NCBI GenBank assembly: GCA_026214975.1
Contig: CM047808.1
Span: 7,962,267 to 8,026,266 of the forward strand
Origin: Gentiana macrophylla
Taxonomy: Eukaryota; Streptophyta; Magnoliopsida; Gentianales; Gentianaceae
Length of the DNA stretch: 64,000 nt
Direction of reading: 5' to 3'
In this document: positions 23,101 to 34,886 of the stretch, piece after piece
Numbering within the stretch: position 1 is the first letter of the stretch
Layout of the letters: each line of letters starts with the position of its first letter
The notes under the pieces: generated by a model
Seen by the model: only the letters and a program-made list of their open reading frames with translations
The model's database searches: none
Told to the model about the DNA's origin: nothing
Made by a program: the position numbers and the translations under genes

Positions 23101-25121
23101 CTGAGATTGATGAGCTGCTTAGGAATTAATTTTCAATTGGATTGAAGTAATTAATACCTGAAGGGTGTTTTAGAAGTCGTCAGAAATAGAATCAGATTCT
23201 CCCTTGAAGGATACCATCTTTGGGATACGCAATTAGATTGTGTTCCCAAAATGGAAATAACACTTTATATGATAAAGGTGTAACGCAAGCCATGCGATGT
23301 ATCCCTTACCCGTTTCGGGATAGTGCCCTTATACTTAACCGAGTTCCAAAGAGTAAAGGTTGAATGAATTCCATATTAGACATGGAAGAGGATAATGTCA
23401 AATCTATCTTAATCGATGATTTGAAGTTTTCATAAGCAAAGTCAGAAAGGCTTGGAGCCTAGTACGACATATGCAACTTTGTGGAATATCTTAGCAAGTA
23501 CGCTTGATATTATTTACTTGTCCGCGGAGCAAAATGTTTGTCTCCAAACATGCTGTCTTCTAAAGGAAGTGTTTCTTCCAAAAGAAACAGTGGGAGTGAA
23601 TCGAGATCTCAAAAGAGTTTGAGAACCACAAAGATATATTCAACCAATGGAACATGAAAGCGAGACGCGCCACATAGCGATGAGGTGTAGATCACCGCCA
23701 AAGGCACACAAAGTTCTGTAAGTCTGTGGATAACCTCAAGCCTGAAAAAAATTTGTTGGTATGTTCATCTTGAAGAATGAATATCTCACGACTTATGAAA
23801 GAATGTTTGAAAGGCAAGATTGAGAGATATGGCCAGGAGCCATAATATCTCGAATTAGATTCCATCGGTGACAACAAGGTTATGAACCTAGTGCATCTTA
23901 CCAGAGGAATGTCCCCGTAAGGTGAGCCCGATTCTATTCAGATAATACTTGTTAGAACTTCGTATCATGACTATATGATAGTGTTGAAGGCGTTGGGCAG
24001 AAAGCTCGATGTTCATAGACGATGACATGATATGTAAGCCCATGAGATCCATTTATGGACTCAAACAAGTTTCTCTAGACAATTTCTTTGTTTGATAATC
24101 AAAGGAGTTTGATTGAGTCAAAAGAAGGATATGCCCATGTGCAAGATGGATAGTGGGAGTGTGTTATGATTTTTGAGCAAGGTATTATATATCTCTCTCA
24201 GGAATTATTACCCCATGTCACAGTCAATTAATGTTTGGTAGTTCAAGGTCTTTACGAAAGCACTTGGATTAGCAGTTCTTATTTTAGAAATAAGAATCTA
24301 TAGCGATAGATTTTACTGATGTTAGATTATAGTTTACCTATATAGATGTGATGCTAAAAGGAGTTTAGCATAGATCATGCAGGGATACTCTTTGGCGGTG
24401 TTCTCAAGATCTATCTATGTTAGGACGTTAGTCCTAAAGATAAGGTGAAAGATGATGCTTATGGAAGGTTTCTTCACGCTCTGCGATAGAAACCATCATA
24501 AGAATAATGCCGGATGTTCATAGTCCATGAATAGTCATGAGCAAGTATGAAAATAAAACCGTGAATGTCGAGAATATCCTTAAACAAGTTAAGGAAAGTT
24601 TCTTAGTTTATTGAAACTTGGAATTAAATAAACGTAGATATCTGAGGCGTATATCCCGAGTCTTATGAAGGCGAGTGGGAGCTACCATGCGGGTTTGCAA
24701 ATCACTTTGGTCAAGTGATACAAAGTGAGTCGGAAATGTTCTAGCCTATGGGTCATTTGTAAAACTCTACAACTTAGCCAAAACACAGTGAGTGCCTTGG
24801 AGCGCGTAGGAGGCGAGCAAAGACATGGATCTAGAAGGTTCATTCTTGAACCTTGTACTGTTCTTCCACCTTTTCTATATAGCTGATATAGTAAGTGGAT
24901 TCATTGCTTGAAGCAAGGACCAGGGTCTCGTCAGAGATTCGTGTGTGTGTTGAGGCGGTTCCTTGACTTGGTCAATTTGGAACATGATATGAAGATAGTC
25001 TGAGTCCCCACGGATAGCGATCCGTTTATGGTTAGGGCTGGTTGCAAGTATTGCATGAGATTCTTGTGTTTCAACTTGGTCTTGTGTGTGCTAGTGATTG
25101 GTTTTAGGCCAAGTGGGAGAT
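20126..25121 (+). pseudogene. Degenerate copia internal region
   Basis: About 5 kb between the LTRs. The first 1.9 kb is untranslated-looking, with a repeated phrase GTGATGGATTCTCGGTGAA (near 20309 and 20381) and a purine-poor GGC-rich patch at 20460-20485. After about 21900 the text resembles eroded gag, then integrase and RT, then RNase H, each reading open only for 20-40 codons. No intact enzyme motif such as YVDD survives. Relic assignment rests on short protein phrases and order. Confidence 0.7.
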
Positions 25122-27049
25122 TGTTGGAATAGTGTCCTAAACCCAATCGGGTTGGACCGGATCCGACCGGGTCGGATCATTTCTACTATTTCTTTATGTT
25201 TATACATATATAAAATGGCTTTTCTGTTATCATATATATGTTCTTTTAGAGAACCAATTGTGAATTGTTATATGATAACGTCCTTAGTATTAAATTGTGA
25301 TAGAGAAACCATGATAGGCGATTATGGTTGATGAGATCTCTAATCACTTTAATAAGTTTAATACTTAAATGTCTCTAGGCTGATGTACTATCAAATGGGG
25401 CATTGATAGTATAAACAGACTAGCACGTATTAGATGTCTTCGTCTTTAAGCGAGGGATAGATCTAAATCTCATCGAAGTGTAGAGACACTTGGGTATGAC
25501 GTGGGCGTGTATTAGAGAATGCGTACGTTAGACTGACCCACTTACACAGATAAGTGTCACACTATGTGGCGGTTGTGTAATTATCCTTAGGACCGGAGTC
25601 TTCATGGCATCACGGTGTGGATTGTCATGCTTTGACACTATTGAGGTTTCCCCTAGCCACGGGGCGATCATGCGGTAGTGATTGGGTATGATACTGAAGC
25701 ATGCGGAGTATACATGATTGGTCGTCCGGGAATCGCGTACCCTATCAGTAGGGGTAAATATCCGAAAGGGCCTTCTTATAAGGAATGTCTTGTTCTCGTG
25801 AATCTTTGCAAAGTGGGAGTAAACGTGTTACTTCGAGAGAGCTTGATATCCAGTTTATAAGATACGGTCGTTAATGTTTGACACTCAACGTACGACCGTA
25901 GGGATATTATTACAGCGATAGGATTGTAAGTTACACGGTAACTGTTTCACATGAAAGGTAGTAGTCATTGCATTTGACTCTTCCGATGATTGGGGGTCAC
26001 GGTGTGTTGCTAGACGCTATCCCGTGATCGTTAGGCATGAAGGGCATTTTCGTAATTTGCACTTTGTGTCTACGGCCAACATATTCGGAAGCCTATCGGG
26101 TCACACACATAAGAACATCTAGCCGGATTAAAATGTGGTTATAGATGATAACCAAATAAGGAAAGTTTATCTCGAGACTATAAAGGTTATAGTGATAAAT
26201 TAATATGGTGGTATTTATTTATTATGAATAAATATAATACAAGATATTAATTATGATGATTAATTAAATATGTATATTGATACATATGATTTTCGAAAAT
26301 ATGTATATATGATATACATGTATTTTGCAAATTAATTAATCATAGTATTATATTAATTAAAGAATTTTCCATAAGTTAATTAAAGGGAAAAGTGGCGCCA
26401 TTCATAGTGTGTACATGACATACTTGGATTGTGCAATTTAATTAATAAGATTACCATAATATTAATATGTGATATTAATTGATTTTGAGAAAAATAGATT
26501 TATGGTAATAACATAATTTATAATCAATATAAGATATTGGAAAATCAAATTATGGAAAAGAGATCAATCACATTAATTATTCTTCCTTATTTTTATTGGA
26601 AAAATGTTTTCTTCTCCTCCTCTCCAAGCAAGCCTTGGCGCCCCATCTACTATATATATGAGGGGTTGCCAAGCTCTTTAGTACACCATAATTCTAAGAG
26701 CAATTGTTCTTGTGAAAATTGCAAGAACTCATAGTTCTTGTGTAAGAAAGAGGGCTTTCAGTAGTGAGTTTGTGAGGAGGAAAAGTCGGTCTAGCAACCG
26801 GAGTTTTCCGATAGCAATCCATGGTGGGATTCCGGCGGGCTGTTCGTGTGGACTAGCGGTAGAGGCCGAACACTTGGGCGGCTCCATGCTGAACTACTCT
26901 CCTTAGACGGTCAAAGCGTCGATCTTTTAGATCAACCAAGGTAACCGCCGTCTTTAGTTTATTTGTTTATTGCTTAAACGAAGTCGATCTTGGGTCGATA
27001 GGAAATAAATTTTTGAATTCCGCTGCGTTCCCGCGTAGATTTTCTAACA
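25122..27049 (+). repeat. 3' LTR of nested copia element
   Basis: 1928 bp, directly after the polypurine tract AAGTGGGAGAT. Same ends as the 5' LTR and followed by CTAGC. Its TATATATAT is at 26651-26659. Confidence 0.95.
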
Positions 27050-27054
27050 CTAGC

Positions 27055-28158
27055 TACGGGAAGAACTTTAATCGATGTTCAGAAAGGAGAATTAATTTTG
27101 AGAGTCAATGAAGATAAAGTTGCTTTCAATATTTTCAAAGCTATGAATCATCCTTACAAATCACCAGAATCATGTTCTTTTATAGAAGATATTCATTCTG
27201 TCTATGATAATCAGTTACCGACTTTTGAAGACAGATTAGAAGAATGCTTAACTCTGTCTATCTATAAAGAAGATGAGGAAGACACTGAAATGAAAGAGGT
27301 AATTCTTTCTCTAGACAAAGGCAGTTTTACTTTTAAACCATCGTGGCATAAGTATTTGGAATTAGAACTAGAAGGACCAGTTCTTAAACCATCAATGGAA
27401 GATCCACCGAAGAATCTGGAATTGAAACCGTTACCTTTAAATCTGAAGTATGATTTTCTTGAAACTAATAATCTATTACCGGTTATTATTTCATCATCTT
27501 TAACTGAGCAACAAGAAGATCAATTACTTGAAATGTTGAAAAAGCATAAGAAAGCTTTTGGATGGACAGTTGCCGACATTCGAGGTATTAGCCCTGAGAT
27601 TTGTGTTCATAAGATAATTCTAAAAGAAGATGCTAAACCTTGTATTCAACCGCAACGCCGCCTCAACCCGAATTTACAGTTAATCGTTAAGAGAGAGGTC
27701 ATTAAGCTATTAGAAATGGGAATAATCTTTCCTATATCAGATAGTGAATGGGTAAGTCCAACTCAAGTTGTACCAAAGAAAGGAGGTTTCACAGTGAAAG
27801 AGAATGATAAGAATGAATGGATTCCAACAAGGAAAATTACAGGATATCGAATGTGCATTGATTTTAGAAAACTAAATAATCATACTAAGAAAGATCATCA
27901 TCCACTTCCATTCATAGTGCAGATGTTGGAACGTTTAAGTGGACATAAGTATTATTGTTTCTTAGATGGTTATTCAGGATATTTACAGATATTCATTGCA
28001 GCAGGAGATAGGGAAAAGACAACTTTCACTTGTCCTTATGGAACTTTTGCTTATAAAAGAATGTCGTTTGGTTTATGTAATGCTCCTGCTACGTTTCAAA
28101 TATGTATGATGTCTATATTTTCTGATATGGTTGAGAAATTCTTAGAGATTTTTATGGA
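27055..28158 (+). pseudogene. pol: Athila pol: protease end and reverse transcriptase (5' part)
   Basis: Open from the end of the copia insertion. Contains the protease-RT linker, then RT: EMGIIFPISDSEWVSPTQVVPKK, MCIDFRKLNNHTKKDHHPLP, FLDGYSGY (catalytic Asp), TFTCPYGTFAYKRMSFGLCNAPATF, and finally FMD of the FMDD catalytic motif. A solo LTR starts at 28159 within the second D codon region; ATGGA is duplicated at 29820. The RT core is intact up to the break. Confidence 0.93.
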
Positions 28159-29819
28159 TGATGAGAGTCAAATTGGCTATCATTTTCTATGTAATTATAC
28201 CCCATTTATACCTCATTTTATATGTTTCCGGAGACATTTGATTGTATTTTGATGTATTTTACACCTTGGTTATCATTTGAGACTGGGACGAAAAGTCCGG
28301 AAATCTCATTATTTTTCGGTGTAATTTACTATACTCTCTGTCACCCTAGTGTCCTGTAGGGATTACGTGTGGTATTTGTAGTGATTTTGTACAGGACTTA
28401 GGTGTTTGAGATGTCCGGAAGGCGAGATACGAGGATTGGAACATGTGCCTGAAGCTTAAACGTTCAAACGGATCAAAACGTGTTGGTACTACAACCATAC
28501 CTTCCATTGATCTGCATTTTGATCCACCTTAGAGGCATTTTCTGGGCTGGACATCTTCATGAAAGTTGTATACAATTTCATTAGCTTTCCAACGCATTTT
28601 GAATCACTCGATTTGGAGGTCTACACACAAAGTTATGGCCTATTTACTGAGGGTGTGTCAGCCCAGCGCAGCGCCTAAGAAGGCCAAATGTTTGAGACGT
28701 GATTTGAGTGAGCTAGGCGTGCGCCTAAGGTTTTCTAGGCGCACGCCTAAATGATCAGATCTGCAAAAACACTATAAATACCCCCATTTGATCTAGATCG
28801 ATTCTCTCCTCTTTTAGATCGATTTTTTTCAAACATTTTCGGCGCTTTTTCTTCACCTTTTCTTAGCTTAGATTAGATTTGTATATAGTTTTAGCTTAGA
28901 TTAGTTTTATGTTGTTGTAATCCGAAGATCGGTGCTACTAGCTATTGAAATTTCAGTTTGGATTTCGTTTTCTTCCGGTGTTCTTCGTCTCGATTCGGTA
29001 ATTTCAATTTCTCCTTGCTTCCGATCTTTATCTTTGTTAACTTTTGTTGTTGTTTCCTTATATTTTGCTTAGTATAATGAGTAGGTAATCATTTTATAGC
29101 CGAGATATGTGATAGCCTTCGAAATCGAACCTCTAGCTTGTTGATTGGAATGATTTTGATGTGTTGATTGTTAGATTCTCGGTGTTGTTATCGTTCTAGA
29201 ATTTATTCGTAAATGACTTTTATTGAACTCGCGACTCAATAATCGTATTTCACGCATCTTCTTTACATATGTATTTTGCGAGAGGATACGGGAAAAGGGG
29301 TTCTAGGATCACTGTGTAAAACCGACTGAGTTGTTCAGACTCGGTTTCGTTGTGAGGTTTGTATCGACTTGTCGAGCGTCTCATAGAGCGTAGACCGTGT
29401 TGAGTCAGTTAAATCCGGTCAGCGGACTGTTGAATTCGACATAGGAAACTAGGTTGTTGAAATTGGCGCTTAGTTTCGGAAATAGGAGACGACATCCTTT
29501 AACAATGTCAAGAACATTAGAGTTTATCGAAATCACTTCTAGTTACGAGTTATGGTTAGATAGTAGTAGATTGGATCATAGCTCGGCTATCTCTTTTATA
29601 TAGTTTTAGATCTTTCTTTTGTTGTGTATATTTAGTTTGTAGAACCGGTGATCTGACAAATCACCGTCTTCAATATATGTGTTGGCCTGAACTAGGGACG
29701 AGACCGACTTTGGTACTCGACCAGATTCCCTGTGGGATACGACCTTGACTCACCAATTCTAGGCTACAGTTGACCCGGTACACTGCCGGTGAGATTGGAC
29801 ACTTAGAAAAGGCCGATCA
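28159..29819 (+). mobile_element. Solo LTR (Athila-related) inside RT
   Basis: 1661 bp, starts TGATGAGAGTC and ends GGCCGATCA, flanked by ATGGA (28154-28158 and 29820-29824). No internal region, so a product of LTR-LTR recombination. The end (TTGACCCGGTACACTGCCGGT...ACTTAGAAAAGGCCGATCA) resembles the outer element's LTR end (GACCCGGTACACTGCCGGT...CCTAGAAAGGGTCCGTCA), so it belongs to a related family. TATA box TATAAATA at 28773-28780. Confidence 0.92.
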
Positions 29820-32021
29820 ATGGACGACTTTAGTGTTTACGGAGACTCTTTTAATGGATGTTTGTTACACTTAGAACGAGTTTTACAACGCTGTGAGGAT
29901 ACCAATTTGGTTTTAAACTGGGAAAAATGTCATTTAATGGTATCAGAAGGAATTGTTTTAGGTCATAGAATCTCTGAAGTAGGAATCGAAGTTTATAAAG
30001 CTAAAGTCGAGGTAATCGAAAAATTGCCTCCACCAGTTAATCTAAGAACTCTAAGAGGATTTCTTGGACATGCAGGATTTTATAGGAGATTTATTGCAGA
30101 TTTTTCGAAGATAGCAAAGCCTCTAAGTCATTTGCTTGAAAAAGAAGTACCTTTTAATTTTGATGGTAAATGTAAGGAAGCATTTAAGACCCTGAAAGAG
30201 AAGTTGACTACTGCACCAGTGCTGGTAGCACCAGACTGGAATTTGCCGTTTGAGATTATGTGTGATGCAAGTGATTTAGCTGTAGGAGCTGTTTTAGGTC
30301 AAAGGTATAACAAAATTCTCAAAGCTATTTACTATGCATCTCACACGCTAAATGCAGCTCAACTAAACTATGCAACTACAGAAAAGGAACTGTTGGCTGT
30401 GATTTTTGCCTTAGATAAGTTTAGATCGTATATTGTTGGTTCTAAGGTAATAGTTTATACAGACCATTCAGCATTGAAGTATTTACTGAGTAAGAAAGAT
30501 GCGAAACCACGTCTTCTTAGATGGATTCTCTTACTTCAAGAATTCGATATTGAAATTAAAGATAAAAAAGGAAGTGAGAATGTAGTAGCAGATCATCTAA
30601 GTAGAATGGAAAATAATGAAGAAGTGGGAAATGAAATTAAAGATTCATTTCCTGATGAACAACTGTTTAGAATAGATACTCCTTCAACCATGCAGTTATT
30701 AATGAATAGAATTCCTTCTAAGGAAAATTCACCTTGGTTTGGAGATATCATTAATTACTTAACCTTTGATTACATTCCGTCTCATTGGACTTGGCAGCAG
30801 AAAAAGAAGTTCTTTTACGACTTAAAATTTTATTACTGGGAGGAACCAGACCTTTTCCGTAAATGTTCGGATGGGATAATTAGAAAATGTGTGCCTGATA
30901 ATGAAATTTTAAGTGTTTTATCGTTTTGTCATGATCGTGAGGCAGGAGGTCATCATGGAGGTTGGAAAACTGCTTTTAAAGTTTTACAATGTGGTTTTTA
31001 TTGGCCTACACTTTATAGAGATGCTTATACATATGTTAAATCTTGTGAGTCTTGTCAAAAATGGGGAAATATTTCGAAAAAACATGAAATGCCTATGCAA
31101 CCTATTCTGGAATGTGAATTATTTGATGTTTGGGGTATAGATTTCATGGGACCTTTCCCTATATCGTTTGGAAAAAGATTTATTCTTGTAATGGTAGATT
31201 ATGTCTCGAAAATGGGTAGAAAGTCAAGCTCTTCCCACTAATGATACCAAGGTTGTCATACGATTTCTTAAAAGAACATATTCACGAGATATGGCATTCC
31301 GAGGGCTATCATTAGTGATAGAGAGGTCACACTTTTGCAATCGACCATTTACAAAGTTAATTGAAAAATATGGTGTAACGCATAAGTTAGGAACGCCTTA
31401 TCATCCGCAAACCAGTGGACGGGTAGAGGTGTCGAATAGAGAAATCAAAAGAATTATAGAGAAAACAGTAGATTCAAATCGTAAAAACTGGGCAATTAAA
31501 TTAGATGATGCATTATGGGCGTACAGAACAGCTTTTAAAACACCAATTGGTTGTTCTCCTATAAGCTAGACTTTGGTAAGTCTTGTCATCTCCCAGGTTG
31601 AATTAGAACACCGAGCCTTTCGGGCTATTAGATTTAATTTCGATCCTAAGGTGTCGGTGATCATAGATTGCTTCAATTAACAGAACTAGAAGAATTTCGT
31701 CTCGATTCTTATGAAAATGCTCGAATCTACAAGGAACGCGCGAAATCTTTCCACGATAAGAGAATCTTTAATCGTGAGTTCCATGTAGGTGATCGAGTGC
31801 TTTTGTACAATTCACGTTTAAGGTTGTTTCCAGGTAAGCTTAAATCAAGATGGACAGGTCCATTTAAAGTAACACGGGTTTACAAATCTGGAGCTGTTGA
31901 ACTAACTGATGGAAATACAACTTTTATAGCCAATGGCCACAGAGTAAAGTTATTTGTGGAGGGAGAAGGAATCACGCTGAAAGAAGAAATAATGCTACTG
32001 ATTGATCCCCCAAGAAATTGA
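29820..32021 (+). pseudogene. pol: Athila pol: RT 3' part, RNase H, integrase (frame-broken)
   Basis: Resumes at [10 protein letters not shown] thumb ([32 protein letters not shown]), RNase H ([45 protein letters not shown]), tether ([11 protein letters not shown]), integrase HHCC finger ([10 protein letters not shown]...CESCQKWG) and core start [12 protein letters not shown] frameshift lies near 31210; the remaining core is spread over 31201-31569 with several shifts, but the [19 protein letters not shown] segment with the catalytic Glu is readable. A broken patch at 31560-31690 precedes the last open part (31668-32021) with FHVGDRVLLYNSRLRLFPGKL and GPFKV, the C-terminal integrase domain, ending at TGA 32019-32021. 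Confidence 0.92.
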
Positions 32022-32162
32022 AAAAGCGAAAAATCGAAAAAAAAAAAAAGTAAAGCGAAATCAGCCGAATACCAGGTGCTATCTATCTTTACTCTACTTT
32101 TCTGTGTTTATTTTATGTTTAAACTCTTTTCGTCTTTTACCGGATAGACGTAAAAGAACTGG

Positions 32163-32585
32163 ATGTCTTTTTTAGATAGATTAGGAGTTTTTGTTTTACT
32201 TTTGAAATTAGGCCTTGATAAAGATATCGCGTTTACTATAGAAGCTTTAGTTTTTGAACAAAATAAGAAATTGTTGAGAGAGATTAGATTGAGAGAAGTT
32301 TGTAATGGACAATCAAGAAGTGCAATGAAAAGAAGGGCAAAATTTCTGATGAGATGTAGAATCTGTGGAAAAAGTGAACATATTGGACGCTGTGGGAAAA
32401 ACACAACCAAATCCCAAGATGAGTGTTTGAATATTGTTAGGAAGGGAACGATTAGGTGGTTATCCGAAAATCCCGAAGGAATTCCGAGAGATAATTCAAA
32501 CGCTTCGTTTTTAGGAGTTAGGTTGATTGAACGTTATATCAGAACTCTGGAAGAGTTAGAAATCGAAGAATCAGGAACCCCTTAA
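32163..32585 (+). CDS. Small post-pol ORF with Cys/His cluster
   Basis: Open frame of 140 codons, about 140 nt after pol. The protein is basic in the middle (SAMKRRAKFLMR) and has CRICGKSEHIGRCGK, a C-x2-C-x4-H-x3-C pattern close to a zinc knuckle (which is C-x2-C-x4-H-x4-C). It lies in the position of an accessory ORF of the outer element. I do not recognise a family. It could be a relocated nucleocapsid-like motif or chance. A natural ATG at 32164 starts it. Confidence 0.5.
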   Translation: MSFLDRLGVFVLLLKLGLDKDIAFTIEALVFEQNKKLLREIRLREVCNGQSRSAMKRRAKFLMRCRICGKSEHIGRCGKNTTKSQDECLNIVRKGTIRWLSENPEGIPRDNSNASFLGVRLIERYIRTLEELEIEESGTP

Positions 32586-32589
32586 GTTT

Positions 32590-32935
32590 CGAGTCTTTTC
32601 TTATGTTTTATTTTATAAAATTTTCACATAACTTCTGAAAATTTTATAAAATTGGATCTTTATGAAATTTGAGGAGTTTTATAAAAGTTTTATAAAAGTT
32701 TTTTTAGTTTTAATGTTTTATAAGAGTTAATATAAATTTATTAAATTTTTATAAACTTTTTATTAAGTGTTATAAAGATTTTATTAAATTTTTAGAAATT
32801 GTTATAAAATTATAAGATTTTCTTCAAATTTTATTTTTAAAATTTTAATTAAGTTTTAATCAAGTTTTATTAGAATTTTATAAGTTTATAATAAAAAAAT
32901 CATAAAAAGTAAAAAATTCGGAAAAAGTAAAAATT
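32590..32935. repeat. AT-rich low-complexity spacer
   Basis: About 345 bp of TTTTATAAAATTT-like iterations with many TATAAAA/TTTTATA words, no ORF. Lies between the small post-pol ORF and the GC-rich leader of the next ORF. Confidence 0.8.
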
Positions 32936-33410
32936 TTTGTGCACGGACCGAGTCGGCCTTTGTACCGGACCGGTCCGGGGTCAAAATTAGGTAAAAACGG
33001 GGACTCCTCTTTTCTTTCCCTCTTCTTCCCCAATTTTTTTTATAGCCGCAAAACACCCAAACCCCACCATTACGATTTTTTTTCACTTTTCTACAACAAA
33101 ACTTCATCTCACACTACACCATTACTTAATTTCTTCTCATTATCATCTCCTCTCTTCAACACAAATTGGAAAATTCAAAAAGGGTAAAAGACAAGCTCCG
33201 TTTCATTCCGGCGACTTTACAACTTTTCCGGCCTATTTTTCAACGTTGTGTTCTTTATAAGGTATTATTTAGTTTATCTAGTTATCAATTTCGTATTTTT
33301 CATAATTTTTTAGATTAATTTCAACTGTTTTGATTTTTGAGTGTGTTGTGACATTTTTATTTTTATTTTTTGTTGTTTTTGTTGTTGATTGGCTTTACCA
33401 ATATCGTAGA

Positions 33411-34886
33411 ATGGCTGAGTCGAGTAAGAAAGCCTCTAAAAAGCGGAAATCAAACATTCTTATAACAACTCCGGTAGTAGGCACTATAATTTTATCACCT
33501 GAAGAGGAAGCCGTAAGCTTTAATAGTACAACATCACAACAAGCTAAGAGTGCGTATCGAAGGATTTATAGTAAATGTGATGTTTTGATTGAAAAAGGAT
33601 TAGATTTTGATGACTTAGGTGATGAAGTTCGGGAAATTTTTACGAGACGTCAGTGGTTAGAACTAGCATCCAGAAGAGAAGGGGAGATAAACACGACTTT
33701 AGTAGCTGAATTTTATTCAGTTTTGTCTACATTGTCACAATCTGATCTTACTGAGTCGCAGTCTATACCCCTTAGAACTAGAAATGTTCCGTTTAAACCT
33801 GCCGTTATAAATGCAATCTTAGGAGTTGAAGTTTTTCCGGATGAGGAGGATTACAAAGTAGTTTTGAATTTAGATGATCCTGCCATATTTGAGCAGACTG
33901 CCCTGAGAGCTCAGCACGCTTTTGATTCAACCGCTGTGTGGGTTGAAAATAGATTTAACTATGGGAAATGTTTTAGAGATTTAAGGCCGATTAAAAGGTT
34001 TATTAGCCATAATCTCTATCCTTCAAGCAAACATACGGCATATGGTAAAGAAGATGTTTGTATCGCGTGGGCGATGGTTAATGATGTAAAGATTGATGTT
34101 GGAAAGTTAATGTTTAAAAGAGTTTTTGAAAGTATTGTCATCGCCAGACCAGGGAGTCATCTGTACTTCCCTTGTTTTATTTCAGATTTATGTCGTAGGG
34201 CGGGAGTACCATTCTTGCCTAATGACAAGTTGGCTCTAGCAGATGCACCACTGATTGGACCAAGTTTAACTAGGATTCCAGATGGTAGCATAAGCTCTTT
34301 AATTAGAAACCGTCAACCTCAACCAGATCCGCCAGTTTCTACATCTTCTTCTTTTCCATCTTTTTCTAGTCAGCCTCAACAAACTCCTTTCCCCAACACT
34401 ATCACGTATGATATGTTTCAATCTTTAGTTTCGGACGTTGCACGGGGTCAAGCCAACCTGGCTTTATATGCGGAGAGAAATAGGCAATTGAGTGAAGATT
34501 TGAGGCAAGGTATACATGGTTTATATGAGATGAACATTGCTTCAAACCCTGCCTATGCCGATATGAATTTCTCGCATTGTCAGTCTGAGCCTTATACTTT
34601 ACCAGAGTGGTTATCACCGGTTCCACCACCCTCGAGCTTTCATCCAATGTCCTATCCTTTTGGAAGCCAATCCAGTGGTACAGGTGTATCTTCGACAGGT
34701 ATTCAGAGACCCGCGATGTCTACTTGGGGAGGATTCGCTGAGTTTGCGCATATCACTACTGGCATGAGTTCGATGGGTCTTGATAGTTCAGTCAGGACCA
34801 CGACTACAGTCCAGCCGCCAGCTTCTCAGTCGTTTCCGAGTTCAAGCTTCCATGATGATTCTGAGGATGATTTTGAAGAAGATTAA
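33411..34886 (+). CDS. Athila post-pol ORF, 'putative plant transposon protein' domain
   Basis: 491-aa open frame starting MAESSKKASKKRKS, a probable nuclear localisation signal. Residues about 50-300 show the plant transposon-protein / ATHILA-ORF signature: EKGLDFDDLGDEVREIFTRR, EFYSVL, GVEVFPDEEDY, RDLRPIKRFISHNLYPSS, VGKLMFKRVFESIV, PCFISDLCRRAGVP. Residues 300-491 are Pro/Ser/Gln-rich and end acidic (DDSEDDFEED). No transmembrane segment or signal peptide, so the label env does not apply despite the position. Function unknown; in this family such ORFs follow pol. Preceded at 32940-33200 by a GC-rich motif and CT-rich leader that could be a separate promoter and 5' UTR. Start at 33411 chosen as the first ATG of good context. 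Confidence 0.8.
   Translation: MAESSKKASKKRKSNILITTPVVGTIILSPEEEAVSFNSTTSQQAKSAYRRIYSKCDVLIEKGLDFDDLGDEVREIFTRRQWLELASRREGEINTTLVAEFYSVLSTLSQSDLTESQSIPLRTRNVPFKPAVINAILGVEVFPDEEDYKVVLNLDDPAIFEQTALRAQHAFDSTAVWVENRFNYGKCFRDLRPIKRFISHNLYPSSKHTAYGKEDVCIAWAMVNDVKIDVGKLMFKRVFESIVIARPGSHLYFPCFISDLCRRAGVPFLPNDKLALADAPLIGPSLTRIPDGSISSLIRNRQPQPDPPVSTSSSFPSFSSQPQQTPFPNTITYDMFQSLVSDVARGQANLALYAERNRQLSEDLRQGIHGLYEMNIASNPAYADMNFSHCQSEPYTLPEWLSPVPPPSSFHPMSYPFGSQSSGTGVSSTGIQRPAMSTWGGFAEFAHITTGMSSMGLDSSVRTTTTVQPPASQSFPSSSFHDDSEDDFEED

Larger units (their letters stand above)
18186..27049 (+). mobile_element. Nested Ty1/copia element, coding-dead
   Basis: 8864 bp. LTRs 18186-20125 and 25122-27049, TG...CA ends, 5-bp duplication CTAGC (18181-18185, 27050-27054). 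A primer site of initiator-Met-tRNA type (TGGTAGCAGAGCGAGC at 20127) and polypurine tract AAGTGGGAGA (25111-25120) are retained. The 5-kb interior has no long ORF but shows copia relics in order: RT around 24040 (SIYGLKQVSL), RT/RNase H linker near 24270 (ILEIRIYSDRFY), and RNase H-like text to about 24950. Many in-frame stops in gag and pol contrast with well-conserved LTRs, so it probably moved using proteins from relatives. Confidence 0.92.

Noticed and set aside
33411..34886. Envelope (env) protein
   Set aside because: Position is env-like, but there is no signal peptide, transmembrane segment or Cys pattern; a nuclear-type basic start and plant transposon domain fit instead.
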